In this document: positions 53,412 through 62,400 of the stretch, piece after piece
Layout of the letters: each line of letters starts with the position of its first letter
How positions within the stretch are numbered: the stretch's first letter is position 1
NCBI GenBank assembly: GCA_964541155.1
Contig: CAZIPC010000006.1
Coordinates: forward strand, 62,001 to 126,000
DNA length: 64,000 nucleotides
From: UBA4416 sp964541155
GTDB taxonomy: Bacteria > Bacteroidota > Bacteroidia > B-17B0 > Aurantibacillaceae
Direction of reading: 5' to 3'
The notes under the pieces: generated by a model
Database searches by the model: none
Told to the model about the DNA's origin: nothing
The model's input: only the letters and a program-made list of their open reading frames with translations
Made by a program: the position numbers and the translations under genes

Positions 53412-56400
53412 ATGAAGAAAGTTTTATTTACATTAGGTTTAGTTACTATTTTATCTCAATCATTTTCTCAAGTAATTACTCCATTTACTGTTAGAAAATC
53501 AATTACCCAAAAAGGAGGTATTATTTATTTATCAAATACTTCTTCTAAAGCAGTTCCTGATAATGTTGTGCAAAATGAAATTCCGCCAGCAGGAACAGGA
53601 TATGATAATAATTTCACCAATGGATATGTTGATATAGATGGAGATCCATCAACATTTATGTCGAGTAGCGATCAGTTAAATTTACCAACATGTTCTGAAA
53701 TCAGTTGGGCTGGTTTATATTGGGGAGCCGATTGTTCGACTGGAGATGAAAATTTTGCCACTCGCAATCAAGTTAAATTAAAAGTTAATTCAGGAACATA
53801 CATAAATTTAACTGCAGATTACTTAAAAGATAATACTGTTGGGTATAGAACTTATCATTGTTTTAAAGACATTACGTCAATACTTCAGGCAAATGGATTA
53901 ACGGATAGGTATACAGTAGCTAACGTAGCTAATGATATTGGTGGAACAAACCTTTTTGGGGGGTGGACTATCGTAGTTATATATAAAAACAATACATTAA
54001 CTATGAGAAATTTAACTGTTTTTGATGGGTTGGCAAATGTAAGTGCTGGAACTTATTCAACAGTTGATATTCCAATTTCAGGATTTCAAACGCCATTATC
54101 TGGCCCAGTTAATTTTGAATTAGGATTGGTAGTATATGATGGAGATAGATCTTTAACAGGCGATCAATTATTATTTAAAGGCGGCACTAGTTTTGTTAAT
54201 TTATCCGATGCTATACATCCTTCTACAGATATGTTTAATAGTACTCTTGCAAGAAATGGTGCTTTAACAACATTACGAAATCCAAACTATAACAATACTT
54301 TAGGGTATGACGCTAATATTTTTGCACCAAACAATTCTACAAAAAATTATATTGGAAATAATGCTATTTCGGCAACAATTAGACAAACTACGGGCGGGGA
54401 AACTTTTTTAACACAAGTTGTAACTTCTGCAATAGATGTATACGAACCAGATTTAAGAAGTGCTGTTAGGGTAAAAAATTTAACGCATCCAGTTGCTGCT
54501 ACAGCTCAGCCAGGAGATACATTAGAATACACAATTAATGGTTTAAATATAGGGTCAGATCCAGCTATTAAAGCTTACATAACAGATACAATTGAAGGAA
54601 ATGCTCAATATGTACCTGGATCAATAAAAATAACATACGGGCCTAATTCAGGCGTTATGACAGATGCTGCTGGAGATGATCAAGCAGAGTATATTTCTTC
54701 TTCAAAAGTAGTTAAAGTAAGAATTGGAACAGGGGCTAATAATTATATTGGAGGATTGATCAATAATTCACCAACCGGAACTGATAGTACTCAATTTAAA
54801 TTTAAAGTTCTTATAACAACTGATTGTGTTTATTTAAATTGTGATAACAATGTAGATAACAGTGCTCATATTATTGGTACCGGTAATATATCTGGTAACA
54901 CATATGATAATGCTAGTAATCCAGGAGTATTTAATAGTTTTGGTTGTCCAATTTCAGGTACTACAAAAACACCAGTAAGTATTTCAGGATGTCCAGTTGT
55001 TGGTATTTCTGCTAATTCTCCAATATGTCAAGGAGGATCTATATATTTTACTGCAACAGCTTCGCCATATGTTACTTATTCTTGGGCGGGTCCAAATGGA
55101 TTTACTAGTTCAATTCAATCACCAACAGTAAGTAATGTTAGTAATTTGAGTGCAGGTATTTATACAGCTAATATAGATGTAACAGGTAGAACATGCCGTT
55201 TCACATATACATTAAATGCGGATATCAATATTGCTAATGCTGGTTCAGATCAAACAGGACTTTCAACTTGTGGATTAACAACAGTAACATTAGCTGCTAA
55301 TAACCCAGTAGGTACTTCGGGAGTATGGTCTATTGTTTCAGGAACCGGCGGCGGTTTTGGTGTTTCTAATACCAGTACAACTAGTATTGCTAATTCTACT
55401 TTTAACGGTATTGCTGGTAACACTTATACCTTGAGATGGTCTTTAACCAGTGTAGGTTGCCCAGCAAGTACTGATGATGTAACTATTACATTTAATAAAG
55501 CCCCAATAGCGGTATTGACAGGGACATCTATCACTTGTGCAAGTCATTTAAATGTTGCAATCACTGGAGGTATATCACCATATACATTATCAATCAACAA
55601 TGGAGTAGGAACAGTAAGTAATTATGTTTCTGGTAATGATATTTTCGTTTATCCATCGGCAACTACTCAATATAGTTTAATGTCAGTAGTTGGGTCAAAT
55701 GGATGTTCAGCATCATCAATCACTGGAAATCCAACAACGATTACTGTAAGCAACTCTATGGGTACAGGAACTATTGTTGCTACTAATCCACCATCTGGAA
55801 CATTTTCGTCTACACCAACAAAATATCCAACAACATCTTCTATTGCTTCTGGAAATGGCTCATGGACTAATGCTTCTAATGCGTATTTAAATGATAATAC
55901 ATATGCAACAGTTACTAATAGTTCAACCGGAAACACACAATATTTATATTTAAATGGATTTGGTTTTTCGGTACCTGCTGGAGCTACTATAGATGGTATT
56001 GTTGTTAATTTAAAAAAACATGCCACTGGTACGGTAACAGATAGTAGAGTTACGTTAGTTGCTAATACATCTTCAATAGGAAGTAATAAAACCTTAACAG
56101 GAAGTTGGCCAACTAGTGATGCTGTTTTTACGTATGGTAGTTCAACTGATATGTGGGGTAGTAACACAACAGGATTAACTCCAACTGTTGTAAACAATTC
56201 AAATTTTGGAATAAGAATTAGAGCAAATATAGGTTCATCAAACGCTATAGGTTATGTAGATTATGCAGCTATGACGGTATACTACCATACAGGTACAACT
56301 TCATATTGTGATAATAATGCAAATGTTACGTTTTCGGTAACTGGATTCTCTAATGCAACAGGATATACATGGACAGCACCTACTGGAGGATCTGTTATTT

Positions 56401-59400
56401 CGGGACAAGGTACAAATAGTGTAACTATTGATTTGAATGGAGCAGGGCAATCGGGTAATTATGCTGTAATTGTTACACCTTCTAATTCTTGTGGTTCAGG
56501 CACACCAGCTTCATTAACAGTTCCAATTTCAGATTGTGCAAATACTACACCGTACTGTATTATGGGAAATATATATTGGGATTATAATGGGAATAATAAA
56601 GTAGATGGAACACCTATTTCAACGGCTAAAACTTCACAACTTTATGTTTCTGCAGCTAAAACTTCAGGAACGACTTCTTGTTTTGCTACAGTGCCTGTTA
56701 ATGCTGATGGTTCATGGAGAATATGTAATGCGTCGGTAGCTTCTAGTACATCAATAAAAGTAGTATTAAGTACCAATAATTATTCTGTAGGAACATCTTC
56801 TTCATCAATGTTAGCTACACTTCCTAGTGGATGTTCTAATATGGGTGAAATAAACAATGATTTAGGAAATACGTTAACAGGAAATGATGGATCTGCAAAT
56901 GGTGTTCTTACATTTACGACTGTTGGTAGTATGACTAACAATGAAACCAATTTAAATTTTGGAATCAAAATTGCTACTGCTCCAGTTGCAAATAATGATG
57001 CGTCAACAACTAACGAAGACACACCAGTTACATTTAATATTACTAACAACGATACTGATATTGATGGAACAGTTACGGTTAGTTCAGCAACTTTATCAAC
57101 CAATAGTAGTAATGGTACATGGAGCGTTAGTTCAACAGGAAATGTAACATATACTCCCTCTCTAAACTTTAACGGTACAGCATCAATAACATACACAATC
57201 AAAGACAACGATCTTTTAATTTCAAATTCTGGTACAATTACAGTTACTGTAAATCCAGTAAACGATCCTCCAGTAGCCACTACAAGTTCTGTTACTACTT
57301 TAGAAAATACAACATATTCATTTGTAGCGTCAGATTTTAAATACACTGATGTAGAGTCTAACTTAATGACCAGTATAACAATTGCGTCACTACCAGCTTT
57401 AGGTTCTCTTAAATATAATGGAGTAGCTGTTTCTGTTGGGCAGGTTATAACAGTTGCTAATATTCCTAATCTTAGTTACACGCCTTTATATAATCAATAT
57501 GGAGCCTCTTATACAACATTTACATTTAAAGTAAACGACCTTGATGCAGGAACAGTAGCAGGTGTTATGACTGTTCATGTAACTAAAGTTAACGTGGCAC
57601 CGGTAGCAGTTAATGATGCAGTAACAACAAATCAAAATACTCCTGTTTCTTTTAATATATTAACAAATGATATAAATGTTGATGGAACTCTTTTAACTAA
57701 CTCTGTTGATTTAGACCCATTAACCGCTGCTCAACAAAATAGTATTTCAATACCAGGAGAAGGAACTTATACATGTAATAGTTCAGGAGTTGTCACATTT
57801 ACTCCATTATCTTCATTTTATGGAAATGCAACTCCAATATTATATACAGTTAATAATAGTCTCAGTCTTACATCAAATCAGGCTAATATTATAGTGACTG
57901 TTATTCCTTTTGGTGCACCAGTTGCAAATAGCGATTCATCAACAACTACTATAAATAATCCAGTTATTTTTAGTTTAACAAATAATGATACTGGAATAAA
58001 TACTATAAATCCTAGTAGAGTAGATTTAGATCCTAATACTCCTGGTATTCAACAATCTTTATATGTAATTAATCAAGGTCAGTTTTCTGTTGACGTTTCT
58101 GGTAATTTAACGTTTATGCCTGATTGGAATTTTTCAGGCACAGTAACTGCTCAATACACAGTAAAAGATAATTTAAATTTAGTTTCAAATACCGCTAGAA
58201 TAAAAGTAGTTGTATCTTGGGCAAATACCCCACCTATAGCCGTAGATGATATTAATAGCACAAACGAAGATACTCCAATTACTTTTAATGTTACAACTAA
58301 TGATTATGATTTAGATATTACTCATGGAAATGCAGGTATTGTGGATAATGCTTCAGTTGATTTAAATCCATTATTACTTGGTACTCAAACCTCTTACACA
58401 ATGAGTGGTCAAGGAACTTTTACAGTAAATAATACTGGAAATGTAACATTTATCCCAGCTTTAAATTTTAATGGTTTTGTTACACCTCTGGCATATACAG
58501 TTAAGGATAAATCAGGAGCTCTTTCTGATAGTGCTTTAATTATTATTAACGTAATTCCGGTTAATGATGCTCCTGTAGCTGTTAACGATGTTGCAACCAC
58601 AGCTGGTACTAGCTCTACAGCGTCCTTCACATTCAATATTACTTCTAATGATACTGATGTTGATGGAACTGTTGATATTAGTTCGGTAGATTTAGATCCA
58701 TATACGCCTGGAATACAAACTGTTTTTACGGTTGCAGGTGAAGGAACTTATTCAGTAGATAATTCTGGCAACATTACATTTTCGTATTCGTTTGTAACTC
58801 CAATTGATACATTAACTCCAATTCACTATTCAGTGAAAGATAATTCTGGTTTAGTATCCAACAATGGATTAATCACAGTAATTGTTTTAACCCCAGGTAT
58901 TCCTTTAGCTGTTGATGATGCTATTACAACAAATGAAGATACACCAGTTAGTTATGATATTTCTGTTAATGATATTGATAATGATGGATTAAATCCAGGA
59001 ATTGATGGAGGTACATTAACATTAATAGGTAGTTTAACATCAGCAGCAGGAACATGGTCTGTAACTGATGCAGCCAATTTCCCTGGTTACGTAACATTTA
59101 TACCAGCATTAAATTATTATGGTACAGCATCAATAACTTATACAATTGCTGATTTAGATGGTAATCCTTCAAATCCAGCCATAATTACTGTTACAATAAA
59201 TCCAGTAAATGATGTACCATCTTTTTCAAAGGGTGCTAATAATACTGTTTGTCAAAATAGTGGCGTTCAGATTTTTAATGGGTGGGCAACTTCATTAAGT
59301 GCTGGTCCTTTAAACGAGTCTTCTCAATCACTTTCGTTTAATGTAAATAATAATAATAATTTACTTTTTAGTACTCAGCCTGCTATTGATGCAAGTGGTA

Positions 59401-62400
59401 ATTTATCTTATATTGTTGCTAATAATCAAAACGGAGTTGCTTCAGTATCTGTAAGTATTCAAGATGATGGTGGAACGTTAAATGGAGGAATTGATACATC
59501 TCCAATACAAATTTTTACAATTACTGTAATGTCAGCTCCATCTATCACAGCAACAGCATCATCTGTATGTTCAGGTTCAATAGCTTCATTAACAGGATCA
59601 GGAGCTGTATCTTACACATGGAATCCAGGGTCTTTAACAGGCGCTACGGCAACAGTAATTCCTGTATCAACAACAATATATACATTGTCTGGAGCAAATG
59701 CTCAAGGATGTATAAATACAAAAACGGTTAACTTGATTGTAAATGCTCAACCAAGTGTGAGTTTAAGCGCTACATCAACTTCTTTATGTTCAAATTCAAC
59801 TGTAACATTAACGGCAAGTGGAGGTAATACATATTTATGGAATACAGGAGCTACAACATCTAGTATTGTTGTAACTCCAACGGTTACAACAAATTATACA
59901 GTAACCGGAACAAGCGCACAAGGTTGTTCAGCTACTCAAACAATTGGATTAACAGTAGGAACATTACCAACAGTAGGATTAAGCGCATCGTCTAATTCAT
60001 TATGTTCGGGTTCAACAGTAACATTAACTGCTAGTGGAGGTAATACGTACTTATGGAACACAAGTGCTACCACATCAGTTATAGCAGTAAGTCCAACCGT
60101 TACAACAAATTATACAGTAACTGGTACAAATGCGCAAGGATGTTCAGCTACTCAAACAGTGGCGTTAACAGTTAATTCAGTTCCAACACTAAGTTTAAGC
60201 GCCTCATCAAATTCATTATGTTCGGGTTCTACTGTAACATTAACGGCAAGTGGCGGTAATACGTATTTGTGGAATACAGGTACTACTACATCAGTTATAG
60301 CAGTTAGTCCAACGGTTACAACAAATTATACAGTAACCGGAACAAGTGCTCAAGGATGTGCAAATACGAAAACAGTTAGTTTAACAGTTAATTCAGTTCC
60401 AACACTAAGTTTAAGCACATCGTCTAATTCATTATGTTCAGGTTCAACAGTAACATTAACTGCTAGTGGCGGTAATACGTATTTATGGAATACAAGTGCT
60501 ACCACATCAGTTATAGCAGTAAGCCCAACCATTACAACAAATTATACAGTAACTGGCACAAATGCCCAAGGATGTTCAGCTACTCAAACAGTGGCATTAA
60601 CAGTTAATTCAGTTCCAACACTAAGTTTAAGTGCTTCGTCAAATTCATTGTGTGTTGGTTCAACAGTAACATTAACGGCAAGTGGCGGTAATACGTACTT
60701 ATGGAATACAAGTGCTACCACATCAGTTATAGCAGTTAGTCCAACGGTTACAACAAATTATACAGTAACCGGAACAAGTGCTCAAGGATGTGCAAATACG
60801 AAAACAGTTAGTTTAACAGTTAATTCAGTTCCAACACTAAGTTTAAGCACATCGTCTAATTCATTATGTTCAGGTTCAACAGTAACATTAACTGCTAGTG
60901 GCGGTAATACGTATTTATGGAATACAAGTGCTACCACATCAGTTATAGCAGTAAGCCCAACCATTACAACAAATTATACAGTAACTGGCACAAATGCCCA
61001 AGGATGTTCAGCTACTCAAACAGTGGCGTTAACAGTTAATTCACTACCATCGTTAACACTTTCAGCTACATCTTCAACTTTATGTAATAATGGAGTTACC
61101 ACATTATCAGTATTAGGAGCATCCTCTTATGTTTGGAACCCAGGTTCTTTATCAGGATCATCTATTACAAGAACTGTTACTTCAACAGTTGTATATTCGG
61201 TTACAGGAACAACTACTGCAGGTTGCTCTAGTTCAGCATCTATTAGTATTGTCTTAAATAATTGTCCAACAGCAGTAAATGATGCCACTAATACAATTCA
61301 AGGTGTATCAGTTATTTCAAATGCAGGTAATAATGATTCGGGAATAACTGGAGCTACATTTACAACAGGCCAACCTACTGTAGGATCAGGAACGTTAACT
61401 ATGAATCCAACAACTGGTCAGTATACATATACACCTAATTCTAGTTTTACAGGAACAACATCTGCCACCTATACAATATGTAATGGTTCTCCGGTTGTAT
61501 GTTCAACGGCAGTAATAACTATTACAGTTTTCCCAACTTTAGTAGCTAATCCAGATATTATAGCTACAACACCAAGCGTTGCTACTACAGGAACATTATT
61601 AACTAACGATGGAGGAATTGTATCAGGAGGAAATTATTCAGTAAGCATAACACCTCCATCATCATCAACAGGAACAATTACAGTAAATTCGTCAACAGGT
61701 GGTTATACATTTACTCCAAATCCTAGTTTCACAGGTTCTGTAACAACTACATATACAGTTTGTAATAATTCAGTTAATCCTACAGTGTGTAGTTCATCAA
61801 CTATAACAATAGTAGTAGGAAATTCTCCAGTAGCAGTATCAGACGCTACAACTACTGTAGAAAATACACCGGTATTTGGAAATGCAAGTTCAAATGATTC
61901 TGGTGTTTTACCGTCATTAAATCCAGTGTTTACTAGTGGAGCGGCAAGTACAGGAACGTTAGTTATGAATTCGTCAACTGGTCAATATACGTATACGCCA
62001 GCATCAGGTTTTACAGGAACAGCCACAGCAACCTATACGTTATGTAATGTAAGTTCACCTCCTTGTTCAACAACAACTATTGTATTCACTATTTATCCAT
62101 CTTTAGTAGCTAATTTAGATGTAATAAATGCAACACCATCTTCATCGGTAACTGGTAATCTAACAACAAATGATTTAGGAGTTGTGCCAAATGCTACCTA
62201 TTCAGTAAGCGTTACACAGCTATCGACATCAACAGGAACAATTACAGTAAATCCAGCAACTGGAGGATATACGTTTACACCAAATTCAACATTTACTGGA
62301 ACTACATCTACAACATACACAATTTGTAATACATCGGTTAATCCAATAGTTTGTAGCACAGCAACAATTACAATAAATGTATTCCCTAATCCAGCCCCAG

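Noticed and set aside
55667..57346. Long reverse-strand reading frames opposite the giant adhesin (55667-56197, 56780-57346 and later ones)
   Set aside because: They mirror the Thr/Val-rich repeats of the forward gene; composition is antisense-like (Val/Pro/Leu), they recur with the repeat period and lack any domain.
59535..61262. Regular repeats considered as a CRISPR array
   Set aside because: Units are 216 bases, fully coding in one frame, with no short repeat/unique spacer pattern.
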